Source: Bacillota bacterium
GTDB taxonomy: Bacteria; Bacillota_E; Sulfobacillia; Sulfobacillales; JAIMBI01
Length of the DNA stretch: 64,000 nt
Assembly (NCBI GenBank): GCA_021828405.1
Contig: JAKARZ010000007.1
Span: 1 to 64,000, forward strand
Reading direction: 5' to 3'
The notes under the pieces are model-generated. The model did not search any database, was not told the origin of the DNA, and worked only from the letters and a program-made list of their open reading frames with translations. Within the stretch, counting starts at the first letter, position 1; each line of letters opens with the position of its first letter. Both the position numbers and the translations under genes were made by a program. Of the stretch, positions 16,100 to 24,621 are shown piece by piece.

Positions 16100-17872
16100 T
16101 TAGCGGGGATAGGTGGCCACGGTGCCGCGGAGACGCTGAATTTCCTTGAAGAGGCAGCGGTTCATGACGACGGACATGCCTGCCCGATGTGCCGCCTCGG
16201 CGGCGAGCTGGCTTACCACGCCTTCCTGGAGCCAGAACACCGGTGCCGGGTGGCGACTGGCTTCTTCCGCTACCGTGGGGGCGTGCTGGGAGCTACGAAA
16301 CACCTGCACCACGTCTACGGGGTAGGGCACCTGGGCGAGTTGGGCGACACACGGCTCCCCCAAAATGTCCTGGCCGGCGTACGCGGGGTTGACTCCCACG
16401 ATGCGGTAGCCCAGGCGCTGGAGCTTGCGAGCCACACGGTAGCTGGGACGACCCGTCTGGGCAGATAAGCCCACCACCGCCACCGTGATGGGCGTGCCAT
16501 CGGGTTTGAGGGGACTGGCGGCGACCTGGCGAATCACCGCCTCGTCATTGAGGAGGCGCGGGCCAGCCGAGCGGCCGGTAGCGAAGGCCAGTGCCTGGTC
16601 GAGGTCGGCGAACAGGTCGTCGACATCTTCCAAGCCCACGGAGAGCCGGACCAAGTCCGGGCTGGCCCCGGCTCGCACCTGTTCCTCGGACGTGAGCTGC
16701 TGATGAGTGGTGGATGCGGGGTGAATGACCAGTGAGCGAACGTCACCCACGTTGGCCACGTGTGACCAGAGGCCGAGCCGGTCGATGAACTGGCGCCCGG
16801 CTGCGACCCCGCCCTCGATGCCGAAGTTGAGCACCGCGCCGTACAAGCCGGCTTTGAAGTACCGGCGGGCGGCCTCGTGCTGGGGATGATCGAAAAGGCC
16901 CGGGTAGTTCACCCAAGCGACCGCGGGGTGCTGGCGGAGGCGTTCGGCGAGGACCTGGGCCGTGGCACACTGGCGGTCCATGCGCAGCGCGAGCGTCTCC
17001 AGGCCCTGGAGAAGGAGAAACGCGTTGAACGGCGACAGCGATCCCCCGAGGTCCCGTAGCAGCTTCACGCGGAGCCGCGTGGAAAAGGCGAGCCCCCCCA
17101 TCTCGCGGGCATAAACCAGCCCGTGATAGCTCGGGTCCGGCTCGGAAAACTGCGGGAATGTGGGCCGGTTGTAGTCAAAGCGCCCGCCGTCGACCACGAT
17201 GCCGCCCATGGCGGTGCCGTGGCCCCCCAGCCATTTGGTGGCCGAGTGGATCACAATGTCGGCCCCGAACTCGATGGGGCGGCACAGGTACGGGGTCGCA
17301 AACGTGTTGTCGACCGCAAGTGGCACGCCGTGGGCGTGGGCCAACTCGGCCCAGGCGGCCAGGTCTGCCACGTCGAGCTTGGGATTGCCTAGGGTCTCCA
17401 CCAGCACTAGGCGGGTGCGGTCGGTGAGAGCCGCGCGCGCTTCGGCCAATCCTTCCGCGAGCCGCACCCGAATGCCCAGGTCTGCGAGCGTCGAGGTCAA
17501 AAGCGTGTGGGTGCCCCCATAAAGGTGGCTTGACGCCACGATTTCGTCCCCGGCGCGCGCGACGTTGAAGATGACGGCGCTGGTGGCCGCCTGGCCGCTG
17601 GCAAATGCGACCGCCGCCACGCCTTCCTCCAGCAACGCGATGCGCTTCTCCAGGACGTCGGTCGTAGGGTTCATGATGCGGGTGTAAATGTTGCCCGCCT
17701 CGTCCAGGCTGAATAGCTCTGCCGCATGCTGCGTGTTTTGAAACGCGAACGCCGTGGTTTGATAGATGGGAACAGCGCGGGCACCGGTCGCCGGGTCGGG
17801 CGCGGTGCCGCCGTGCACGGCGACGGTGGCAAAGCGATAGGGACGAAGCGTCTCGTCGGCAGCAAGCGTCAT
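16100..17872 (-). CDS. metY: O-acetylhomoserine sulfhydrylase fused to a C-terminal CoA-binding domain
   Basis: 590 aa. Residues 1 to about 430 are a Cys/Met-metabolism PLP enzyme: IYQTTAFAFQNTQHA, YTRIMNPTTDVLEKRIALLE, the PLP lysine in HSATKWLGGHGTAMGG, and VGDVRSLVIHPASTTH. Together these mark the MetY/OAH-sulfhydrylase branch, which makes homocysteine from O-acetylhomoserine and sulfide. The last 150 residues are a YccU-like CoA_binding_2 Rossmann domain (VAVVGLSAQTGRPSYRVARK, VGVNPAYAGQDILGEP, VVMNRCLFKE). Single-domain MetY is about 430 aa. A SAM riboswitch precedes it on the same strand, and AGGAGG lies 6 bases before the ATG. Confidence 0.93.
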   Translation of the reverse strand: MTLAADETLRPYRFATVAVHGGTAPDPATGARAVPIYQTTAFAFQNTQHAAELFSLDEAGNIYTRIMNPTTDVLEKRIALLEEGVAAVAFASGQAATSAVIFNVARAGDEIVASSHLYGGTHTLLTSTLADLGIRVRLAEGLAEARAALTDRTRLVLVETLGNPKLDVADLAAWAELAHAHGVPLAVDNTFATPYLCRPIEFGADIVIHSATKWLGGHGTAMGGIVVDGGRFDYNRPTFPQFSEPDPSYHGLVYAREMGGLAFSTRLRVKLLRDLGGSLSPFNAFLLLQGLETLALRMDRQCATAQVLAERLRQHPAVAWVNYPGLFDHPQHEAARRYFKAGLYGAVLNFGIEGGVAAGRQFIDRLGLWSHVANVGDVRSLVIHPASTTHQQLTSEEQVRAGASPDLVRLSVGLEDVDDLFADLDQALAFATGRSAGPRLLNDEAVIRQVAASPLKPDGTPITVAVVGLSAQTGRPSYRVARKLQRLGYRIVGVNPAYAGQDILGEPCVAQLAQVPYPVDVVQVFRSSQHAPTVAEEASRHPAPVFWLQEGVVSQLAAEAAHRAGMSVVMNRCLFKEIQRLRGTVATYPR

Positions 17873-17877
17873 GGGAA

Positions 17878-17904
17878 GCCTCCTAATGGGATGATTAGGA
17901 AGGC
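17878..17904 (-). promoter_or_regulatory. Shine-Dalgarno-sequestering hairpin of the metY SAM riboswitch
   Basis: On the minus strand GCCT(T)CCTAAT pairs with ATTAGGAGGC around a six-base loop, ten pairs with one bulged T. The AGGAGG ribosome site of metY lies inside the 3' arm and no U-tract follows, so this is read as a translational rather than terminator expression platform. Confidence 0.7.
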
Positions 17905-17952
17905 CTCTCCGCCATCGCCGGTGCCCCAAGATCCGGGTGCACCGAATCGAGT

Positions 17953-18061
17953 CCCCTCATCTCTCAGCCACGGCACGGCTGCAGGAATTGGCACCAGACG
18001 CGGTGTACCGCCGGTTGCCGGGCTTCATCGGGCCAGTCCCTCCGCCACTCTCCATGAGAGG
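17953..18061 (-). promoter_or_regulatory. SAM-I (S-box) riboswitch upstream of metY
   Basis: The minus strand carries the S-box core: GGCGGAGGGACTGGCCC, GATGAAGCCCGGCAACC, GGTGCCAATTCCTGCAG and GCTGAGAGATGAG. P1 pairs CCTCTCAT with ATGAGGGG over eight pairs. It binds S-adenosylmethionine and would shut off metY when SAM is plentiful. Confidence 0.95.
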
Positions 18062-18078
18062 TCCTTACCTGGAGGCTG

Positions 18079-18107
18079 ATGGTAGCAGGCGCACGCGTCC
18101 CTGACAA
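18079..18107 (-). promoter_or_regulatory. Promoter of the metY transcript
   Basis: On the minus strand TTGTCA (18107-18102) and TACCAT (18084-18079) are 17 bases apart, placing the start of transcription just before the riboswitch P1. Confidence 0.7.
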
Positions 18108-18256
18108 GGGGGGGCGGCGATGTCGTCTTTCCCTCACGCTCGGGGCATGGCGGGAGGGACCCAGAGGGCCGACCCCGTGGGCGGAGCGGAGCGGGGGCTC
18201 GCCGGCAAGCGGGGAGCTCTGAATTGAGCCCCCGGCCGGCCGGGAGAGGGACTCGC

Positions 18257-20146
18257 CTAGGCCCGATTTGGGGCCGAGTTGGGGCGAATCGGGCCCGTGT
18301 AGCGGTGGTACTCCAGTCGAGACGGGTGCTGCCGATCATGATGGACCGTGATGTGGGCCACGGGGCCGTCCACCTCGTCCGCGTTTGAGCCGCCGGTGTG
18401 CCAGTTGCGGTCCGCGAGCGGGAAGTTGGACCCGGACACCTCAAGCCGAATTTGGTGGCCCGGCCCGAAGTAGTTGGCCGTGGTCATCCCCTTGATGCGA
18501 ATTTCGTATATCGTCCCCGGCACCGCGGGCGTTGGGGTGGCCATGCTGTCCCGATAGCGCAGCCGGAGCGCGCTCCACGCCACGTTGTACGCCGTGCCAT
18601 CGGGATACACATCCACCAACTTTACGAATACGTCGGCGTCGGGAACATCTACCGATACGTGCAGTACGGCATCCACATCGCCGGCTACGGCCACCCCCGC
18701 CTCCAGTGGCGGGGTCGAGTACACCAGGACGTCCTGCCGCGCCTCCGCCGACCGCTGGTCGCAGACCACAGGGTCGGAGCCCAGCGCAAATCCCAGGGAC
18801 TGCACGGGGTTTCGGGGGTCGGACTGCACCACATCCTGGGCGTGGGTCTCGGCGTCCGCGGCCTCCGTCAGCGTCCCGTCGCCGTACAGGCTCTCAGCAT
18901 GGCCGCCGCTTTTCAGATACAGCGGCTCCCAGCGGGTCTCGGGGAGCGGCCACCGCTCACCGGTCAGCCACTGGTTCGCGCCCATCAGGAACACCTGCAC
19001 CTTGGGCATAGGTGTCCAGGCGTCGCCCTCGCCGTTCAGGAACCGGCGGAACCAAGCCCAGATGATGTCGTCGTAGGGAAAGGTGGTATTGCCCACCGGG
19101 CGATCACCCAGCATCGCCTGGGGGGACGCCGCCCGGATCATGGCACAGTGGGAACTGGCGGTCATGATCAGGTACTGGTCCGGATGGTGTTGCTGAAACT
19201 CGAACAGCTTGACAGATTCGTAGGCGCCCACGTCGAGCCACCCGTTGATGTTGATCTGCGGCGTCGCCCCCGTGTGGTGAGCGTGGATGTGGGAGGATTC
19301 CTGCCACACCGCGTCCATGGGCGTGACCCGCATGTAGGTATCGTAGCCAGTCTTGGGCACCCCCATGCGCTTTAACACGTCGCCGCTGGGCGGCTGGCGG
19401 CGAATGCGCTCCAAGGTACGCTTGTAGCCGGGATCCCGCGATCCGGGCGACGTGACGACGAAGTTGCGCATCGCGCGCTCCAAGACGTCGGGGTCGTCGG
19501 TGTCGGGTAGGCGCGGCCGCTCAAGCACGGCGGACGGATGATACCACGCGGTCCAGGTACTGAGCACAGGAATGCCCCCCTGGTAAAACAGGCCGTTGTT
19601 TCCCTCACAGCCCGGTATGTTTCCCACGCCGGCCCCGGGGCTCATCGGCACCCCCGCCTTTAAGGCCGGGTGCCCTTCGGCGGCGACCACCAGTTGGTTT
19701 TCCGCCGGCGAGGAGCAGCCGATGAGCCCCACACTGCCGTTCGACCATGATTGCGCCGCGATCCAGGTCATGGTGTCGGCACAGTCTTCCGCGCCACGCC
19801 CGATAAGGGTGTACGGCCCTTCGGACCAGCCGGTGCCGCGCTCGTTCTGGATGACCGCGGCCCAGCCGGCGGCAAAGGCTTTTCGGAACACGTTGTAGCC
19901 CAGCTCATGCGTGGCGGGGTTATGGTACGGGGTCCTCACCATGATGACGGGCACTGGGCCCGCCGCTCGGGGACGGATGATCACGGTCGCGAGGCGAATG
20001 TTGTCCCTCATCGGAAGCATGCGGTACTCGACCAGGTACTTGTCGCCGGTCGCGCCCAGTCCCTGGAGGTGCGTCTCCAATTTCGTTGGAGCGCCGTAGT
20101 GGAGTTCCAAAGTGTTCGGGTCGGTCACCAAGCGTTCATCGTCCAC
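18257..20146 (-). CDS. CocE/NonD-family (X-Pro dipeptidyl-peptidase S15-like) hydrolase
   Basis: About 629 aa. The alpha/beta-hydrolase half shows VPVIMVRTPYHNP, VIQNERGTGWSEGPY and a nucleophile region GLIGCSSPAENQ, where the first Ser fits G-x-S. A later Asp in INGWLDVGAYES and a His in SSHCAMIR complete a plausible triad. The C-terminal jelly-roll is typical (DADVFVKLVDVYPDG; GHQIRLEVSGSNFPL). Relatives hydrolyse esters, acylated amides or X-Pro peptides; the substrate cannot be told. The GTG at 20146 is chosen for the G-rich site just upstream and because residues further upstream are low-complexity and would overlap the metX control region. No signal peptide is evident. Confidence 0.8.
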   Translation of the reverse strand: MDDERLVTDPNTLELHYGAPTKLETHLQGLGATGDKYLVEYRMLPMRDNIRLATVIIRPRAAGPVPVIMVRTPYHNPATHELGYNVFRKAFAAGWAAVIQNERGTGWSEGPYTLIGRGAEDCADTMTWIAAQSWSNGSVGLIGCSSPAENQLVVAAEGHPALKAGVPMSPGAGVGNIPGCEGNNGLFYQGGIPVLSTWTAWYHPSAVLERPRLPDTDDPDVLERAMRNFVVTSPGSRDPGYKRTLERIRRQPPSGDVLKRMGVPKTGYDTYMRVTPMDAVWQESSHIHAHHTGATPQININGWLDVGAYESVKLFEFQQHHPDQYLIMTASSHCAMIRAASPQAMLGDRPVGNTTFPYDDIIWAWFRRFLNGEGDAWTPMPKVQVFLMGANQWLTGERWPLPETRWEPLYLKSGGHAESLYGDGTLTEAADAETHAQDVVQSDPRNPVQSLGFALGSDPVVCDQRSAEARQDVLVYSTPPLEAGVAVAGDVDAVLHVSVDVPDADVFVKLVDVYPDGTAYNVAWSALRLRYRDSMATPTPAVPGTIYEIRIKGMTTANYFGPGHQIRLEVSGSNFPLADRNWHTGGSNADEVDGPVAHITVHHDRQHPSRLEYHRYTGPIRPNSAPNRA

Positions 20147-20330
20147 TGCCCTATCCCCCCAGCTCGCCGAAATGTCCGTGGGCCGCCTATTCTTGCGGAG
20201 CCTACCCGCGGGTTGGCCGCCGCTGGCGGGCGGCGCGACCAACGCCGGGTGGTCTCCAGTGGTCCACAGTTCGCGGGCCGGGCGGGATTCCCTGCCTCCG
20301 CCCGAAGATGGGGCTCCTGGCGCACCGTGC

Positions 20331-20359
20331 TTGACAGGGGTGCGGGATTTCTTTAGCGT
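20331..20359 (+). promoter_or_regulatory. Promoter of the metX-hom transcript
   Basis: A perfect TTGACA at 20331-20336 is followed after 17 bases by TAGCGT at 20354-20359, a weak -10. It lies about 50 bases before the SAM riboswitch. Confidence 0.65.
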
Positions 20360-20406
20360 GTACCCACTGCCCTTGGCGGGGCAGAAAAATTCATAGCGTG
20401 GCCCGA

Positions 20407-20504
20407 TTATCCAGAGCGGCGGAGGGACTGGCCCGATGAAGCCCGGCAACCCAGCTCAGCTGAAGGTGCCAACTCCTGCAGATCCCTCGGGATCTGAGAG
20501 ATAA
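20407..20504 (+). promoter_or_regulatory. SAM-I (S-box) riboswitch upstream of metX
   Basis: S-box core: AGAGCGGCGGAGGGACTGG, CCCGATGAAGCCCGGCAACC, GGTGCCAACTCCTGCAG, and GATCTGAGAGATAA closing P1 with TTATC at 20407-20411. It is followed by a transcription terminator and then metX. Confidence 0.95.
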
Positions 20505-20524
20505 GCGGACGGCGGTCGTGCGAC

Positions 20525-20550
20525 TCCGTCAGCTTGCCGGCGGATTTTTT
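20525..20550 (+). terminator. Riboswitch-controlled terminator before metX
   Basis: TCCGTC (20525-20530) pairs with GGCGGA (20539-20544) around an 8-base loop, followed directly by six T residues. It is the off-state of the metX SAM riboswitch by standard S-box logic. Confidence 0.75.
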
Positions 20551-20578
20551 GTGCGCTCGTGCACAGACGGAGGGACTC

Positions 20579-21637
20579 ACGACCACGAAGACTGAGGTGA
20601 CCGTCGCGAACGACGGAATGAGGTTGGAATTGGGCGGCTGGCTGCCAGCCGTGACGGTGGCGGTGGAGACATGGGGCGCGGCCGGCTGTCCGGTGGTGCT
20701 GGTGTGCCACGCCCTCACCGGGGATGCCCATGTGGCGCGCCAGCACGAAGGCGACCGCCCCGGCTGGTGGGATGATTTGGTGGGTCCCGGGCGGCCGCTG
20801 GATCCGGCCCGCTTGCACATCGTGGCCACCAACGTGCTGGGCGGCTCTGCCGGCACGACGGGACCCGACCCAGGCAACCCGGCGGCCGCGTTTCCGGCCG
20901 TCACCGTAGGCGACATGGTGCAGGTGGAGCGCCTAGCGCTCGACCGCCTGGGCATCAATCGAGTCGCGCTGGTCATCGGCGGATCACTCGGCGGCATGCA
21001 AGCCCTGGAGTGGCTGGCAACATTTCCGCAGTGCATCGGGACGGTGGCGGGCATCGGGGTGTCGTCGGGTTTGTCCGCGATGGCCCTCGGCATCAACCAT
21101 GTGCAGATAGCCACCCTCGAGTGGGCCCTCGCCCACAGTCCCGAGGCAGCCCGGGCCGCCCTGGGCTGGGCGCGCATGGCCGCGATGCTGACGTATCGAT
21201 CGGAAGGTCACCTGAATACCCGCTTCGGCCGTTCCACGTGCCCTGACGGAGAACGGTCGGTGGAGTCATATCTGGACCACCAGGCCGAAAAACTGAGAGC
21301 CCGCTTCCACCCGGCCAGCTACTATCGCTTGGCGGAAGCCATGGGGCGGTGGCAACTGGACGTGGGCCGCGCGGCCGGGGCGACGGCGCGCGTGAGGCTC
21401 TTGGGGTTGGCAAACGATTGGCTGTTCCCCCCCGACGAGGTCCGTGAAACGGCGCGGAGGCTCGCCGCCGCCGGTGTCGATGCCGAGTACGAGGAACTTG
21501 GCAACTCCGTGGGGCACGACGCGTTTCTCATGCCGGGGTCCGTGGGGTTGCACGCCTGGGTAGGCAAGGTGGTTGAAGAAGCCGTGGGCCACCCAGCCGA
21601 GGTGGCGGACGCGGCCGCCGAGGCGCTATGGAACTGA
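20579..21637 (+). CDS. metX: Homoserine O-acetyltransferase
   Basis: Alpha/beta-hydrolase-fold acyltransferase that activates homoserine for direct sulfhydrylation by MetY. Motifs: HALTGDAHVA, the nucleophile elbow VIGGSLGGMQALEW, FGRSTC, the Asp in LANDWLFPPDE and the His in SVGHDAFLMPG. The start is unclear: GGAGGG at 20569-20574 is followed not by ATG/GTG/TTG but by in-frame ACG at 20579 and 20585; the first standard start, GTG 20597, is 22 bases from it. I give the ACG-initiated form (352 aa). The in-frame TTG at 20534 lies inside the terminator hairpin. The end overlaps hom by 10 bp. Confidence 0.9.
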   Translation, partial: TTTKTEVTVANDGMRLELGGWLPAVTVAVETWGAAGCPVVLVCHALTGDAHVARQHEGDRPGWWDDLVGPGRPLDPARLHIVATNVLGGSAGTTGPDPGNPAAAFPAVTVGDMVQVERLALDRLGINRVALVIGGSLGGMQALEWLATFPQCIGTVAGIGVSSGLSAMALGINHVQIATLEWALAHSPEAARAALGWARMAAMLTYRSEGHLNTRFGRSTCPDGERSVESYLDHQAEKLRARFHPASYYRLAEAMGRWQLDVGRAAGATARVRLLGLANDWLFPPDEVRETARRLAAAGVDAEYEELGNSVGHDAFLMPGSVGLHAWVGKVVEEAVGHPAEVADAAAEALWN

Positions 21638-22791
21638 CGGTCATCGGGGTGGGGCACGTGGGTGCCGCCGTCCTGCGGCGACTGGACCGCATGCAGGAAC
21701 AACTCCCGGAGCTGGTCGGCGAGCGGCTGGTGGTGCGCCACGGGGTCGTCCGCGATCCCCATCGGGATCGGGGATGCCCCACCCCCACGCATGGCTATAC
21801 CACGGACGCCGAGGAGGCCGCGCTGGACCCGGCGGTGGATTTGGTGGTCGAGGTGGCTGGGGGGCGCTCCTGGGCGCCGTTGCTCGAGAGTGTCGTACGC
21901 CGGGGGGTTCCGGTCGTCACCGCCAACAAGGAGCTGGCGGCCTGGCATGGGCCCGGGCTGCGGCGCACCGCCCGCGCGGCCGGCACGGACGTGTGGATGG
22001 AAGCGTCCGTGGGTGGGGCCATTCCGGTCCTGCGCACCCTGGAGTTCTCGTGGCCGGGCTACTCGTTTCACTATATAGCAGGGGTATTGAACGGGACCGC
22101 GAACTACATCTTGGAACAAATGGCGGTTGGCGGCAACCTCGCGGCAGCTGTGGCGGCCGCGCAAGAGGCGGGCTTGGCCGAAGCGGACCCCGAGGCGGAT
22201 CTGTCCGGCATGGACACGCAGCGCAAACTGGCGGTGCTGATGCAGCTGGCGTTCGGGGTGGCGGTGTGCCCGGAGGACATCCCCACCCGGGGGATAGGGA
22301 TCGTGGATGCCGACGAGGTCCAGCGGTGGCGGCGGCACGGCTACCGGGTGAAACTGCTGGCCCAGGCGTGGCGTGGAGCCGATGGCGTTGGGGCGGTGGT
22401 CGGGCCGGCCGTCGTGCCCGCCGCCCACCCGCTGGGGCAGTTGTCGGGCGCGGAAAACGCTGTGCTGCTGACCGGCCCCGACACGGGCGAGGCTCTGCTG
22501 ATGGGCATGGGCGCCGGGGGAGACCCGACCGCGTCGGCGGTGGTGGCGGATGTGGTGGCGGCGGCGCGGGTGCGGCGGGGCCACACCGGGCTGTCCTGGT
22601 GTCGCCCCATCCAGGACGATGTGGCGTGGGCGGACCGGCCCCTGGACGTGGTGTGGGGCGCTGGGAGTCCCCCGCGCCGGCAGCGAATGTCCCCGCGGGA
22701 CCTGGAGGACTGGCGCCAGAGCGATCCGACGGCGGCTGAGCCGCTGTGGTGGTGGGAGCGAGGCGCGGGGAATCCGGGGCCGCTTTCATAA
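21628..22791 (+). CDS. hom: Homoserine dehydrogenase
   Basis: NAD(P)-dependent reduction of aspartate semialdehyde to homoserine, the substrate of MetX. The N-terminal Rossmann motif is VIGVGHVGAAVLRRL. The catalytic domain shows VVTANKELAAWHG, MEASVGGAIPVLRTL, the GVLNGTANYIL signature, and EADPEADLSGMDTQRKL with the catalytic Lys. At 387 aa it ends after the catalytic domain and has no C-terminal ACT regulatory domain, so feedback control is probably left to the SAM riboswitch on the shared transcript. Confidence 0.95.
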   Translation: MELTVIGVGHVGAAVLRRLDRMQEQLPELVGERLVVRHGVVRDPHRDRGCPTPTHGYTTDAEEAALDPAVDLVVEVAGGRSWAPLLESVVRRGVPVVTANKELAAWHGPGLRRTARAAGTDVWMEASVGGAIPVLRTLEFSWPGYSFHYIAGVLNGTANYILEQMAVGGNLAAAVAAAQEAGLAEADPEADLSGMDTQRKLAVLMQLAFGVAVCPEDIPTRGIGIVDADEVQRWRRHGYRVKLLAQAWRGADGVGAVVGPAVVPAAHPLGQLSGAENAVLLTGPDTGEALLMGMGAGGDPTASAVVADVVAAARVRRGHTGLSWCRPIQDDVAWADRPLDVVWGAGSPPRRQRMSPRDLEDWRQSDPTAAEPLWWWERGAGNPGPLS

Positions 22792-22896
22792 GGTTGCCGG
22801 CGCGGAGCATGGAGGATTGGGCCGCTTTCGGGATCGGCGCGGCGCGCGGGTCAAACCTTGGCGACCAGCAAGGTGACGGCCATCTGAAGGTCTGCC

Positions 22897-23721
22897 ATGA
22901 TGTTGGCGAAAGGGGTGGATGCCGTGGCGGATGAGCCGGGATCGCGGGGGCTTTTGGCGGGTCGCCGGGCGCTGGTGATGGGCGTCGCCAACAAGCGGAG
23001 CCTCGCGTGGGGGATTGCTCAGGCCTTGGCCCGCGAAGGCGCTGAGCTGGCCTTGACGTACCGACGGGACCGCGTGCGCGAACATATTGGTCAATGGGTC
23101 GAAGACTGGCGCACTCCGCCCCTCTTGGTTCGCTGCGACGTCATGGATGACGCTTCGGTGGCCGAGCTCGGCGACACGCTCGGCCGGGCTTGGGGCGGTG
23201 TGGACGCGGTGGTGCACAGCATCGCCCACGCCCTGCCGGGAGACTTGGCGGGGCGCTTTCTGGACACCAGCCGGGAGGGTTGGCAAATGGCCACCGAGAC
23301 GTCGGCGTATTCGCTGGCGCTAGTGGCGCGCGCCTGCCTGCCTCTGTGGGAGGCGCGGGGTGGCGGAAGCCTCACGGCCATGAGTTACATCGGTGCCGAT
23401 CGGGTCGTGCCGAACTACAACGTCATGGGAGTGGCCAAGGCCGCTTTGGAGTCCTCGGTACGATACTTGGCCAGCGATTTGGGGCCCAGCCAAGTGCGGG
23501 TGAACGTGATTTCGGCTGGCCCGGTCAAGACGCTGGCCGCCGCCGGTGTGCAGGGATTTTCGGGAATCGTGCAGCAAATCGCGGGGCGCTCGCCGCTCCA
23601 AAGCGGCATCACCATTGACGACGTGGGCAACGCGGCGGTGTTCCTGGCATCGGACTGGGCGCGGCGCATCACGGGACAAGTGCTGTTTGTCGACGCCGGC
23701 TATCATGTGACCGGAGTGTAA
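22897..23721 (+). CDS. fabI: Enoyl-[acyl-carrier-protein] reductase, FabI type
   Basis: Last reduction of type II fatty-acid elongation, using NAD(P)H. FabI features are MGVANKRSLAWGIAQALAREG, the AELALTYRR segment, VHSIAHA, and the Tyr-x6-Lys catalytic pair in PNYNVMGVAKAALESSVRYLA, followed by NVISAGPVKTLAA. 274 aa from ATG 22897, which has GAAGG 6 bases upstream. A GTG at 22924 with AAAGGGG is an equally plausible start and would remove nine residues. Confidence 0.94.
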   Translation: MMLAKGVDAVADEPGSRGLLAGRRALVMGVANKRSLAWGIAQALAREGAELALTYRRDRVREHIGQWVEDWRTPPLLVRCDVMDDASVAELGDTLGRAWGGVDAVVHSIAHALPGDLAGRFLDTSREGWQMATETSAYSLALVARACLPLWEARGGGSLTAMSYIGADRVVPNYNVMGVAKAALESSVRYLASDLGPSQVRVNVISAGPVKTLAAAGVQGFSGIVQQIAGRSPLQSGITIDDVGNAAVFLASDWARRITGQVLFVDAGYHVTGV

Positions 23722-23781
23722 ACAACTGCCTTCAACGAGTAGCACCTGGGAGTCTCATGACCCTGGCAAGGGAGGTTGACG

Positions 23782-24621
23782 ATGAAAGTTGGAGTGTTGG
23801 GTGCGGGGACCATGGGGGGCGGCATTGCCCACACGATTGCTCGAGCCGGTGACGATGTGCTTCTCTACGACACGAACCCCACGCAGGTGGAACGGGCGCT
23901 GGCCGGCATCCGAGCGCGCCTGGACCGAGCCGTCGAGCAGCAGCGGGAGACTGCCCAGGCGGCGACGGCCACGCTCAAGCGCCTCCATCCGGTGGACATG
24001 GACGCGTTTGCCGACGCGGAGGCGGTGGTGGAGGCCGTGCTTGAGGTGATGGACGTGAAGCGGGCCGCGTTTGCCGATCTGGACCATCGGCTCCCGCCGA
24101 CGGCACTGCTGGCCACCAACACCTCGTCGCTCTCGATCACCGAGCTTGCCCAGGCGACCGGCCGGCCGGGGCGCGTGGTGGGGTTGCATTTTTTCAACCC
24201 CGCTCCGGTGATGCGGCTCGTCGAGGTGGTGCGCGGCCAGGATACGTCGGACGCTACGGTGGAGGAGGCTGTGGGGCTGGCGCGCCGCTGGGGCAAAGAG
24301 CCCGTCGTGGTGCAGAAGGACACCCCCGGGTTTATAGTGAACCGAGTTCTCATGCCGCTGTTCATCGAGGCCATGCGCATCCTGGAAGAGGGCATCGCGT
24401 CGCCGGAAGATATTGACCGCGCCGTCAAATTGGGGCTGAACCATCCGATGGGCCCGCTGGCCCTGGCCGACCTGACCGGGCTAGATGTGGACCTGAATGT
24501 TATGGATTACCTGTTCTCGGAAACCCACGACGACCGGTTTGCGGCGCCGCTGGTTCTGCGGCGGCTGGTGCGCGCTCGTCGGCTCGGGCGTAAGACCGGC
24601 GAGGGGTTCTACAAATATTGA
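23782..24621 (+). CDS. hbd: 3-hydroxybutyryl-CoA / 3-hydroxyacyl-CoA dehydrogenase
   Basis: 279 aa, the length of the single-function short 3-hydroxyacyl-CoA dehydrogenases. The NAD-binding start is MKVGVLGAGTMGGGIAHTIA. Catalytic-region motifs are ATNTSSLSITELAQAT, VVGLHFFNPAPVMRLVEVV (catalytic His) and TPGFIVNRVLMP, ending RKTGEGFYKY. ATG 23782 has GGAGG seven bases upstream. It oxidises L-3-hydroxyacyl-CoA in beta-oxidation, or works in the butyryl direction; neighbours do not decide which. Confidence 0.93.
   Translation: MKVGVLGAGTMGGGIAHTIARAGDDVLLYDTNPTQVERALAGIRARLDRAVEQQRETAQAATATLKRLHPVDMDAFADAEAVVEAVLEVMDVKRAAFADLDHRLPPTALLATNTSSLSITELAQATGRPGRVVGLHFFNPAPVMRLVEVVRGQDTSDATVEEAVGLARRWGKEPVVVQKDTPGFIVNRVLMPLFIEAMRILEEGIASPEDIDRAVKLGLNHPMGPLALADLTGLDVDLNVMDYLFSETHDDRFAAPLVLRRLVRARRLGRKTGEGFYKY

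Noticed and set aside
20147..20449. N-terminal extension of the CocE-type gene to 20449
   Set aside because: The added residues are low-complexity, and the frame would run through the metX promoter and riboswitch on the other strand; GTG 20146 has a better site.
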